The position numbers and the translations under genes are program-made. Of a DNA stretch of 64,000 nt, positions 35,672-43,498 are shown in pieces. Position 1 is the first letter of the stretch. Each line of letters opens with the position of its first letter. The notes under the pieces were generated by a model. It was not told the DNA's origin. It did no database searches and saw only the letters and a list, made by a program, of their open reading frames with translations. This DNA is from Pelotalea chapellei (GTDB lineage Bacteria > Desulfobacterota > Desulfuromonadia > Geobacterales > Pseudopelobacteraceae). The stretch spans positions 62,001-126,000 of the forward strand of contig NZ_JAHDYS010000011.1 in the NCBI RefSeq assembly GCF_018531195.1, read 5' to 3'.

Positions 35672-35941
35672 ATGATGATGCTTGGATTGGTAAGCGCCGG
35701 TGAGCAGTGCGAGATTGTCGAAGTCAGACATTGCGGCGGCTGTGGTGGAGAATGTCACGGTGAACAGTCTCATTCCGATAAACACAAGAAGAATAACACC
35801 AGGGCCGAGGAACTGGGACTCAGGGTCGGGAAGCTGGTCAAGATGCTCAAAAACGACGGCAATCTGCTGCTGCTATTGGTGGATAATGCCCGTATTGCAA
35901 TAGATCGTCGCATGGCAATGAAAATAATGGTCAGGAGTTAG
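35672..35941 (+). CDS. FeoA-like protein with Cys/His-rich insertion
   Basis: An 89-residue protein with an SH3-like FeoA frame: LGLVSAGEQCEIVEV at the start and EELGLRVGKLVKMLKNDGNLLLLLVDNARIAIDRRMAMKIMV at the end. Between the first strands lies an insertion (residues 20-42) rich in Cys and His: C21, C24, C28 with H20, H29, H34 and H38, a likely Fe or Zn site absent from ordinary FeoA. Start ATG 35672 follows AGGAGGAACG. It ends two bases before the start of the canonical feoA. It probably modulates FeoB or senses Fe2+; this is inference. Confidence 0.8.
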   Translation: MMMLGLVSAGEQCEIVEVRHCGGCGGECHGEQSHSDKHKKNNTRAEELGLRVGKLVKMLKNDGNLLLLLVDNARIAIDRRMAMKIMVRS

Positions 35942-35943
35942 AA

Positions 35944-36174
35944 ATGAATTTATCAATGCTTAAACCTGGAGCGCAGGGGCGCATCATCAAGCTGGATTCG
36001 GGTATCGGCCCCCTCAGGCGGCGGCTTATGGATATGGGGATATTACCGGGGGAACTGGTGAAGGTGGAAAAAATTGCACCCATGGGTGATCCGATCGAAG
36101 TTACCGTCAAGGATTACAAGCTGTCTCTGCGAAAAGGAGAAGCTAAGGGAATCGAGATCGAGGTGATTCCATGA
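35944..36174 (+). CDS. feoA: Ferrous iron transport protein A
   Basis: A 76-residue cytoplasmic SH3-fold protein of standard FeoA length. It has the conserved LKPGAQGRIIKLDSG, RRRLMDMGILPGELVKV and YKLSLRKGEAKGIEI blocks. FeoA associates with FeoB and is needed for Fe2+ uptake. Its stop overlaps the feoB start (ATGA), so translation is coupled. Confidence 0.95.
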   Translation: MNLSMLKPGAQGRIIKLDSGIGPLRRRLMDMGILPGELVKVEKIAPMGDPIEVTVKDYKLSLRKGEAKGIEIEVIP

Positions 36175-38327
36175 GCGGGTTGAAATCTCTTGTTGTTGCA
36201 GTAGCAGGCAATCCGAACGCAGGCAAGTCCACTCTGATTAATGCTATTGCAGGAAGCCGCCTGCATGTCGGTAACTGGCCGGGGGTCACAGTCGAAAAGA
36301 AAGAGGCCCGCTTCGAATTTGAAGGACGGCCCATCCAGCTGATTGACCTTCCGGGATGCTATTCTCTCTCCCCCTATACACAGGAAGAAATCATCAGTCG
36401 GGACTATCTGGTAACCGAAAAACCGGATCTGATCATAAATGTGGTTGATGCAACCAATCTCGAGCGCAATCTGTATCTGACGATTCAGCTCCTTGAGCTT
36501 GGCATCCCAATGATAATGGCTCTCAATATCCATGACGAAGCTGAGGCCAAGGGATATGCGATAAACTGCAAACAGATCGAGGGTACTCTGGGAATCAAGG
36601 TCATCCCAACCTCAGCCACCCGCAGAACCGGACTGGACCAGCTGCTGAACACCGTTGTTTCCGAGACGGGCAACGACAGCAGTAACCTTCCCAGAACACT
36701 GAACTATGGTGAAGATATAGAGACAGCCCTATCCGGCCTGGCTGATCATCTGCACCGTGAACATCCGGCACTGCTGGAACGCTACCCCCGACGCTGGCTG
36801 CTGCTCAAACTCCTGGAGGGTGACAGCATCGTACAGCAATCAGCCAACATTGCCCCCGCAACCCTGCCGCCCCAGATCTTCGATCACCTGAATCGGGCCC
36901 ATGGCAATGACATGGAAGGATTGCTGGCTGATACCCGTTATGCACTGTCGGCTGGACTCTGTCGGGAAGTATTGAAAAAGCCAGAGCTGCGTTCGATTGA
37001 AATAACCGAGAAGATAGACCGGATCGTACTGAACCGCTTCCTCGGCATCCCTATCTTTCTTGCCGCCATGTGGCTGCTGTTCAAACTTACCTTCAATCTC
37101 TCGGCTCCTTTCGGAGAATGGATCAAGGCCATGACCGAAGGCCCTTTCAAACGCTGGGCCGCTGCGATACTGGGCGGAATTGGCGCCCCGGACTGGACCG
37201 TTTCCCTGGTCAATGACGGGGTCATCGCCGGAGTCGGCTTTGTGCTCGTCTTTGTACCGGTGATCTTTGCCATGATGTTTTTTATCACTTTCCTGGAGGG
37301 CAGCGGGTATATGGCCAGGGCAGCCTTCGTCATGGACAGGGCTATGCATGCCATCGGTCTGCATGGTAAATCCTTCATCCCGATGCTGCTGGGATTCGGA
37401 TGCAACGTGCCGGGCATTTATGCGACCCGGACCCTGGAAAACCCAAAGGACAAAGTCCTCACCGCGCTGTTGATCCCGCTCATGTCATGCGGAGCACGTC
37501 TTCCGGTATATGTTGTGTTCGTCGGTGTCTTTTTCCCTGGCCACTCCGGCACCGTCATCTGGACTCTGTATGTCATGGGTATCCTGCTGGCGATCCTGAT
37601 GGGGTTCATCTTCAAGAAAACCCTTTTTCGCGGTGAAGCTCCCATGTTCATCATGGAGCTGCCTCCTTACCGGATGCCTTCATTCTCCAGCCTCTGTCTG
37701 CACACCTGGGAAAAGGGCAAGCACTTCCTGTTCAAGGCGGGCACCTATATCTTTGCAGTATCCATCCTGGTTTGGTTCATGCTCAATCTCCCCTGGGGTG
37801 TTGAGCACAAGAAGGATTCCTATCTGGGGCAGGCTGGACAGGTCATGGCTCCTGCGCTGGCACCGCTCGGGTTTGGTACCTGGGAAGCCGCCTCATCCCT
37901 GATCACCGGCGTTATCGCCAAAGAGATCGTAGTCGGCACCATGGGAGAAATCTATGCTCCCAAGCACGAAGACAAGAAGGAAGCACCGACGCTGGGAGAG
38001 GACCTGAAAGAGATTGTGATTTCATTCGGAACAGCAGCTAAAACAGCAGTCACAACACTGTTGTATCTCCCGGGAAAAGAGGAGAAAGAGGAAGATCAAT
38101 CGGCGCTTAATAAAGCAATCATGGCAGGATTCACCCCCCTTTCATCGTTTGCCTTCATGGCCTTTGTACTGCTCTATATGCCATGTATGATCGTGCTGGC
38201 CGCCATGCGCCAGGAATTCGGCACATGGAAATGGGTGGGGGTTGGTTTCGTCTATCAGACAATACTGGCCTGGACTGTGGCAATGATCATCTACCAGGGA
38301 GGATTGTTCCTGGGATTGGGAGCTTGA
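36171..38327 (+). CDS. feoB: Ferrous iron transporter FeoB
   Basis: A 718-residue Fe2+ transporter of the inner membrane. The N-terminal G domain has G1 GNPNAGKST, G3 DLPGCYSL, G4 NIHD and G5 TSATRRTG. A helical insertion domain follows, then from about residue 290 the membrane domain with two Gate motifs (FIPMLLGFGCNVPGIYATR with its conserved Cys, and LIPLMSCGARLPVYV) and further helices. Length and motifs are canonical. It forms the core of the operon with the two FeoA-type genes and a small Cys-rich membrane peptide. Confidence 0.98.
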   Translation: MSGLKSLVVAVAGNPNAGKSTLINAIAGSRLHVGNWPGVTVEKKEARFEFEGRPIQLIDLPGCYSLSPYTQEEIISRDYLVTEKPDLIINVVDATNLERNLYLTIQLLELGIPMIMALNIHDEAEAKGYAINCKQIEGTLGIKVIPTSATRRTGLDQLLNTVVSETGNDSSNLPRTLNYGEDIETALSGLADHLHREHPALLERYPRRWLLLKLLEGDSIVQQSANIAPATLPPQIFDHLNRAHGNDMEGLLADTRYALSAGLCREVLKKPELRSIEITEKIDRIVLNRFLGIPIFLAAMWLLFKLTFNLSAPFGEWIKAMTEGPFKRWAAAILGGIGAPDWTVSLVNDGVIAGVGFVLVFVPVIFAMMFFITFLEGSGYMARAAFVMDRAMHAIGLHGKSFIPMLLGFGCNVPGIYATRTLENPKDKVLTALLIPLMSCGARLPVYVVFVGVFFPGHSGTVIWTLYVMGILLAILMGFIFKKTLFRGEAPMFIMELPPYRMPSFSSLCLHTWEKGKHFLFKAGTYIFAVSILVWFMLNLPWGVEHKKDSYLGQAGQVMAPALAPLGFGTWEAASSLITGVIAKEIVVGTMGEIYAPKHEDKKEAPTLGEDLKEIVISFGTAAKTAVTTLLYLPGKEEKEEDQSALNKAIMAGFTPLSSFAFMAFVLLYMPCMIVLAAMRQEFGTWKWVGVGFVYQTILAWTVAMIIYQGGLFLGLGA

Positions 38328-38328
38328 A

Positions 38329-38460
38329 ATGGGAGTTTTTGATATTGTCCTGATGATCGTGATTCTGGGAGGAGCCTTCTGGCTCCTCTATAGCTCGCTC
38401 TGGAAAAAGAAAGGTTGTTCGGGGGAATGCAGCGGCGGCTGTAGTTCAAAAAGACATTAA
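38329..38460 (+). CDS. FeoB-associated Cys-rich membrane peptide
   Basis: A 43-residue protein that starts one base after the feoB stop. One transmembrane helix (FDIVLMIVILGGAFWLLY) is followed by a basic stretch and a Cys-rich tail, KKKGCSGECSGGCSS. Such peptides are found downstream of feoB in many anaerobes and may replace FeoC. The three Cys in a C-x3-C-x3-C pattern could bind iron. Confidence 0.88.
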   Translation: MGVFDIVLMIVILGGAFWLLYSSLWKKKGCSGECSGGCSSKRH

Positions 38461-38508
38461 GACCGGCACGTGGTGCCGAGAAATCCGGCTGGGCAGACAG
38501 CGGTACCG

Positions 38509-39993
38509 CTATTTGCCCAGCGCAGCCTCCAACCGCTCGCAAAGTGTCTTCAGCACCTTAATCCTGGCATAATTCTTATCATTGGCTTCAACCAGGGTCC
38601 AGGGCGCTATTTCGGTACTGGTGCGGTCGATCATGTCACACGCCGCCAGTTCGTACTCTTCCCATTTTTCACGGTTCCGCCAGTCATCTTCTGTTATCTT
38701 GAAGCGCTTGAAACCTATCTTCTCCCGCTCCTTGAAACGCCTCAGCTGTTCTTCCCGATCGATTGAAAGCCAGAATTTGACCATCACAGTCCGCTTGCGA
38801 ACCATCTGCTCTTCAAACTCATTGATCTCGCCATAGGCCCGCATCCAATCTGCATGATCGCAATAGCCTTCCACACGCTCCACCAGCACACGTCCATACC
38901 AGGAACGGTCAAAAATGGCGAAACGGCTCTTGCGGGGAACGTTGCGCCAAAAGCGCCATAAATAAGGCTGGGCCTGTTCCTCTTCGGTGGGTGCGGCAAT
39001 GGGTATGACTCGGTATTGCCGCGCATCCAGCGCCTGGGTGATACGGCGAATACTACCCCCTTTGCCGGCAGCATCATTGCCTTCGAAGACCACAACCACC
39101 GAAAGCTTTTTAAAATCAGGATTCCTGGTCAGTACATTGAGCTTGCCCTGGTACTTTTCCAGCTCTTCTTCGTATTCGGATTTTTTAAGTTTTTGGGAAA
39201 GGTCGAGCGTCCTGAGAATCAGCAGGTTATCGATGGCAGGCATGATGGGTGGAATCGGCTCGATGTGACAAGGTTGCTCAGATATGTCGAGGCGCTGGCG
39301 CAAGGCTGCCAGAAGGGTCTTGCCAATGGTGAGGTAGCGGTAGCGCGGATCGGTCCCCTCGACAATGGTCCAGGGCGATTCGGGCGTACTGGTCGTGCGC
39401 AGCATCCTTTCGGACACCTGCCGGAATGTGTCATAAAGCTTATAATGTTCCCAATCCGTGTCGGTAACCCGCCAGCGGGTTGATGGATCTTTTTCCAGTG
39501 TCTTCAGTCTTTTTTTCTGCTCATCTTTGGAAAGATGAAGCCAAAATTTGAGCACCAGCGCCCCTTCGTCACAGAGCATCTTCTCGAAACGCAGAATACG
39601 CTCCAATTGCTGGTCCAGCTCGGCATTCTTGATGTCGCCATAAACGTTGTCGATAAGCGGACGGGAATACCAGGTACCGATGAAGATGCCGATTTTTCCT
39701 TTGGGAGGCAGCACCCGCCAATAACGGTACATACGTGGACGCTCTCGCTCTTCATCGGTCAGGTCCCGCAAGGCATGAGTCTCAATGTGGCGCGGATCCA
39801 TCCATTCATTGAGGATATTGACCGTCTCCCCCTTGCCGGCACAATCCACACCAGCCACCAGAATAATGACAGGACATTTTTTTGTGGTAAGCAGGTCCAG
39901 CTGGGCATCCAGCAGCCCCTCCCGCAATGCTGAAATTTCCTTTTTCCAGACTGCCTTGCTGACCTTATGACCCAGCTCCGCTGATTCGAACAT
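38509..39993 (-). CDS. pap: Polyphosphate:AMP phosphotransferase (tandem PPK2)
   Basis: A 494-residue protein made of two PPK2 domains. The first has P-loop GVDCAGKGE and lid segment RPRMYRYWRVLPPKG; the second has GNDAAGKGG and QPYLWRFWRNVPRK with DRSWYGRVLVERVEG. Two-domain PPK2 enzymes of this length phosphorylate AMP to ADP with polyphosphate. Usually the C-terminal domain is the active one; here both P-loops look intact. An AGGAGGG site precedes the ATG. It is convergent with the feo block, leaving only 48 bases that include a dyad around CTGGGCA/TGCCCAG. Confidence 0.95.
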   Translation of the reverse strand: MFESAELGHKVSKAVWKKEISALREGLLDAQLDLLTTKKCPVIILVAGVDCAGKGETVNILNEWMDPRHIETHALRDLTDEERERPRMYRYWRVLPPKGKIGIFIGTWYSRPLIDNVYGDIKNAELDQQLERILRFEKMLCDEGALVLKFWLHLSKDEQKKRLKTLEKDPSTRWRVTDTDWEHYKLYDTFRQVSERMLRTTSTPESPWTIVEGTDPRYRYLTIGKTLLAALRQRLDISEQPCHIEPIPPIMPAIDNLLILRTLDLSQKLKKSEYEEELEKYQGKLNVLTRNPDFKKLSVVVVFEGNDAAGKGGSIRRITQALDARQYRVIPIAAPTEEEQAQPYLWRFWRNVPRKSRFAIFDRSWYGRVLVERVEGYCDHADWMRAYGEINEFEEQMVRKRTVMVKFWLSIDREEQLRRFKEREKIGFKRFKITEDDWRNREKWEEYELAACDMIDRTSTEIAPWTLVEANDKNYARIKVLKTLCERLEAALGK

Positions 39994-40220
39994 GTAGACC
40001 CTCCTGTTTCTACTTCATTCAACATCAAACTGAACTTTACCAAAATTAGAGCATCCTATAGCACATTTCCAATGTTCAACCAATGGCTACAGTAAATGAG
40101 GTCCATGATCAGTGGGATATGAGGGAATGACTACCTGGAGATTTCCACACTTTTTTTGCTAGAAAAAAAAAAGTGAATCGTGTACAAATAAAGGGTTACT
40201 AAAAAAACAGGAGGTTGCAG

Positions 40221-40652
40221 GTGAAAAAATTAGCAATAATCGTTCTCTCTATCGCAGCGCTCGCCATGGCAGGCTGTAAGGACAAACCAAAAACTGAAGC
40301 CCCCCAGCAGCCGGCAGCGGCACCCAAAGGTCAAATGCCACCTGGACACCCGACACCTGGTGCAACCGGTGGTGGCGATCCCCACGCAGGCATGAAAGCA
40401 CAGGAAATTCCTGCCGGCGTCGGCAAGAAGGCCAAGGTTACTCAGACCATGAATTCCGGCGGCTATACCTATGTTGAAGCTGCTGACGACAAGGGTCAGA
40501 AAACCTGGTTGGCTCTTCCTGAAATCAAGGTAGCTATCGGCGATTCAATTGAATACCCCGATACTCCCCCGATTACCGGATTCCAGAGCAAAACACTGAA
40601 CAGAACATTTGAAAAAATCTCCTTCATTCCAGGCATCAGAATCATCAAGTAA
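40221..40652 (+). CDS. Small lipoprotein, NrfJ-related
   Basis: A 143-residue lipoprotein (MKKLAIIVLSIAALAMAGC, lipid-modified Cys19) with a Pro/Ala/Gly/His-rich linker and a compact C-terminal domain: VTQTMNSGGYTYVEAADDKGQKTWLALPE, then IGDSIEYPDTPPITGFQSKTLNRTFEKISFI. Similar domains are annotated as NrfJ-related in relatives, but the function is unclear. The GTG at 40221 is taken as start because AGGAGG lies six bases upstream; the ATG-less longer frame is unlikely. Monocistronic, ended by a strong terminator. Confidence 0.8.
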   Translation: MKKLAIIVLSIAALAMAGCKDKPKTEAPQQPAAAPKGQMPPGHPTPGATGGGDPHAGMKAQEIPAGVGKKAKVTQTMNSGGYTYVEAADDKGQKTWLALPEIKVAIGDSIEYPDTPPITGFQSKTLNRTFEKISFIPGIRIIK

Positions 40653-40674
40653 CATAGATAGCATATCAACACAC

Positions 40675-40706
40675 AGCGGGGCCGATTACTGGCCCCGCTT
40701 TTTTTT
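40675..40706. terminator. Rho-independent terminator
   Basis: AGCGGGGCC / GGCCCCGCT stem with a seven-base loop and eight T. It lies after the lipoprotein gene and overlaps the last codons of the convergent radical SAM gene. Confidence 0.9.
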
Positions 40707-42242
40707 GTCCTGTAGTGCCTTCAGGGAAGGCTGGTGATTCGGTACTAATGCCAAAACCTTCTGATAACAGCTCCGGGATCTGCTCCTGTCGCCTTGTTCA
40801 CCGTATAACTCTCCCAACAGGAACCATCCCCAGGGATTATCAGGCTCCCGCTCGACAATCTCCCTGAACTCCTTTTCCGCGGCCGAGTTGTTCCCCTGCA
40901 AGCGGGAGAACTCACCCGCCATCACATTCGTCACCGGGCAGAAACCGATCCGCCTTTTGATCTCTGCATAATCCCGTGCATCACTTTTCCCATGCCCCAT
41001 GGACTTCAACAGACGCCGTGAAGCTGTCCCTCGATGTGCCACGGCATAGAGAGCCGGCTCCCCGCTCACTTCAAAAAGATCCGGGGCGACACGTCCCTCT
41101 GCAACCGCATTGTCGAACAGCCGGGTGCCCGGAAAGTAAGCCAGCGGAGAGACATAACCATCATCAGGCCTGATCCGGCGCATCAGCCTGATAGTTAAGG
41201 ATATATCCTCCTCGGTTTCCCCAGGGACATCGCTGATCAGGTAAACCGACAGATTGATCCCGGCGTGTTTGACCAGTCTCGCGGCGTGCTCAACCTGTGC
41301 CGGTGTAATGGTTTTATCAAGCATCTGCAAGATTCGGGACGAGCCTGATTCCACTCCCAGCTGGACGCACTCGCATCCGGCACGTTTCATCCAGACAAGA
41401 ATTTCCTCATCAAGCGCCGTGACCCGTGACTGGCAATTCCAGATGACATGTGCCCTGCGCTCGATCAGCAGCCGACAGATCTCAATAGTTCTACGCCGGT
41501 CTGCGGTGAAAGTGTCATCCCGTATGGAGAAGTAGATCAGGCCAAAGGTATCCTTCAGAAAGAGGATCTCATCCACCACATTCTGAGGTGATCTGAAACG
41601 AATTTTTCGGTTCCAGAAGCCGGGAGAACTACAAAAAGAACAGGCTGAGGGGCATCCCCGGGCACTGATGACAAACTCAGCCTGCAAATTCTGATCAATG
41701 CCGAGTGAATGTTCATGCAGATAAAATGCGGGAAAAGGAAGCTGGTCGAGATCACGTAACGGAGGACGGGACGGGGTAATGACGACACTGCCTGCGCTGA
41801 GATAAGCCAATCCCTTTACATCGAGCCAATCGGAATGCCCGGCAACCCGTTCCGCCAGCTCCAGAAGGGTTTCTTCTCCCTCTCCCAGTATAACGGCATC
41901 AACAACTGGCTCCTTGATGAGCAGTTCATTGCAGCGAAATGTAGCATGGGCCCCGCCCATTACAATCAGGCACTTTTGCTGCGCCCTGCGTGCAAGCCTC
42001 GCCAGAGCAGATGAAGCGACCCGGTTATGGGTCCATTGGGAGATGGCAACGATTTCAGGCTGAAATTTTCTGATTTCTCGCGAAATGGCAGCATCATTCC
42101 ATCCTGAGAAATTGGCCAGGATTGCGTCAAAACCTGCCTTCCTCAGCGTGGCATGCAGATAGCCAAGCCCGGCAGGCACCAGATTGATATAAGGGTCATC
42201 CCGATGGGATTCCCCGGATATATAGGCTAGAAGAATTTTCAT
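40686..42242 (-). CDS. Radical SAM protein with B12-binding and TPR domains
   Basis: A 518-residue protein: an N-terminal cobalamin-binding-like domain (NLVPAGLGYLHATLRKAGFD, VVDAVILGEGEETLLEL), a radical SAM core with C197-x3-C201-x2-C204 (GCPSACSFC), and a C-terminal tetratricopeptide stretch (DNPWGWFLLGELYGEQGD). This is class B radical SAM architecture, seen in methyltransferases and hopanoid, lipid or peptide modifiers. The canonical B12 DxHxxG motif is not clear, so cobalamin binding is uncertain. ATG 42242 is used; an upstream TTG lies inside a terminator. The product it makes cannot be guessed from its neighbours. Confidence 0.85.
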   Translation of the reverse strand: MKILLAYISGESHRDDPYINLVPAGLGYLHATLRKAGFDAILANFSGWNDAAISREIRKFQPEIVAISQWTHNRVASSALARLARRAQQKCLIVMGGAHATFRCNELLIKEPVVDAVILGEGEETLLELAERVAGHSDWLDVKGLAYLSAGSVVITPSRPPLRDLDQLPFPAFYLHEHSLGIDQNLQAEFVISARGCPSACSFCSSPGFWNRKIRFRSPQNVVDEILFLKDTFGLIYFSIRDDTFTADRRRTIEICRLLIERRAHVIWNCQSRVTALDEEILVWMKRAGCECVQLGVESGSSRILQMLDKTITPAQVEHAARLVKHAGINLSVYLISDVPGETEEDISLTIRLMRRIRPDDGYVSPLAYFPGTRLFDNAVAEGRVAPDLFEVSGEPALYAVAHRGTASRRLLKSMGHGKSDARDYAEIKRRIGFCPVTNVMAGEFSRLQGNNSAAEKEFREIVEREPDNPWGWFLLGELYGEQGDRSRSRSCYQKVLALVPNHQPSLKALQDKKKRGQ

Positions 42243-42252
42243 GATAAAGGAC

Positions 42253-42283
42253 AAAAAAAGTCCGGGTCTTTGGGGACCCGGAC
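42253..42283 (-). terminator. Rho-independent terminator after the NlpC/P60 gene
   Basis: On the minus strand GTCCGGGTC pairs with GACCCGGAC and is followed by TTTTTTT. It separates the peptidase gene from the radical SAM gene, whose start codon lies only ten bases beyond. Confidence 0.85.
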
Positions 42284-42323
42284 TGTAAAAAATATCAACA
42301 GGAACAGCATTGTAATAAAAGCG

Positions 42324-43364
42324 TCAGTTATTAAGCGCCAAACCAAGAGTATCATTGGCCTGGGCATCGTTTTCATTCTCTTCCTCAACCCCTGTGAATA
42401 GCTCATTGAAATCGAAGTTTTCGGAGGAAACATTGCCAATGCGCCGTGCGCCAAGGAAGCGGGCAAGATAATAGGGAGTATCCATCGTGGAAATCACTAC
42501 TCGACGGTCACGGGAAGATGCATGAATCATCTTGCGGTTGCCGAGGTAGATGCCGACATGCGAGGGAAACTGCGCATAGGTTTGAAAAAACACCAAGTCG
42601 CCCTTTTGCAGATCGCCACGCATTACTTCACTGCCTACGTTGAACTGCTCTCTTGCAGTGCGGGGAAGACTAACCTTCTGCTCACGGAAAACCTGCTGGG
42701 TAAAGCTGGAACAATCAAGCGCTGTGCGGCTGTTTCCACCGAAACGGTAACGGGCTCCCAGAAAACTGTAAGCACTTTTCTTCAGTTTACTCACGCCGGC
42801 GACGTTACTTTCAAGGTTTTTGGCCAGATCAACGGGGCGATCAGCATCAAGGTCGGTCAACTCAGAGAGGGTGTTGGAGAATTCCTGCTCGTTCAGGAGA
42901 TCGCGGTTGACCAGCTGAAGCCTGTTCTCTGCAACAGTAGTACGCGGAACCTCATCAGCGACAGGCATTACCTTGTTCAGGGCCAGTACCTGGCCGGTTT
43001 TGATCTTATTACCCTTCAGAGCATTAAGGCGGCGAAGTTCAGCCATCTTAACACCGGTTTTTTTAGCAATTTTAGGGAGAGTGTCACCCTTGGCCACCTT
43101 GTACGAGCGCGCCTTTTCGACCGCTTTAGCTTGCTTACCATGTTCGTTCCCATGCGAAGGAATAATCAGGCGGGCACCTTTTGCCACCCTGGTACCGGTC
43201 AGATTGTTAACATTTTTGAGTTCGCTTACGGAAACGTGGTACTTGCGGGCAATGCTATGAAGTGACTCACTTTTGCGGGCTACATGGGTCTTGGAAGCCT
43301 GGGCTAGTTGAGGAAAGGCTAGAATGATGATGCATAGCATATGCAGATAGATGATACGCGCCAT
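42324..43364 (-). CDS. LysM / NlpC-P60 cell-wall endopeptidase
   Basis: A 346-residue exported protein. A signal peptide ends near residue 23 (AQAS). Two LysM-type repeats (about 26-70 and 87-130) bind peptidoglycan, and after a linker a NlpC/P60 domain carries the catalytic Cys218 (LDCSSFTQQVF), His269 (PSHVGIY) and His281. It cleaves peptide cross-links of the wall and likely takes part in growth or division. The start at 43364 is picked for its GGGGG site and signal peptide; the longer frame is rejected. A Glu/Asn-rich tail of about 30 residues follows the enzyme domain. Confidence 0.92.
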   Translation of the reverse strand: MARIIYLHMLCIIILAFPQLAQASKTHVARKSESLHSIARKYHVSVSELKNVNNLTGTRVAKGARLIIPSHGNEHGKQAKAVEKARSYKVAKGDTLPKIAKKTGVKMAELRRLNALKGNKIKTGQVLALNKVMPVADEVPRTTVAENRLQLVNRDLLNEQEFSNTLSELTDLDADRPVDLAKNLESNVAGVSKLKKSAYSFLGARYRFGGNSRTALDCSSFTQQVFREQKVSLPRTAREQFNVGSEVMRGDLQKGDLVFFQTYAQFPSHVGIYLGNRKMIHASSRDRRVVISTMDTPYYLARFLGARRIGNVSSENFDFNELFTGVEEENENDAQANDTLGLALNN

Positions 43365-43498
43365 TTGTCCCCCTTTTGTTTTAAAATAACCAGCTGAAGC
43401 ACGGCATTTGTATAACAATTTTTCCTTCAAGTCAACCTTTAACTGCCTTTTATCACCCTCATTTTAATGTTCCACCAGCATAAGCCTTTGTAATATAA

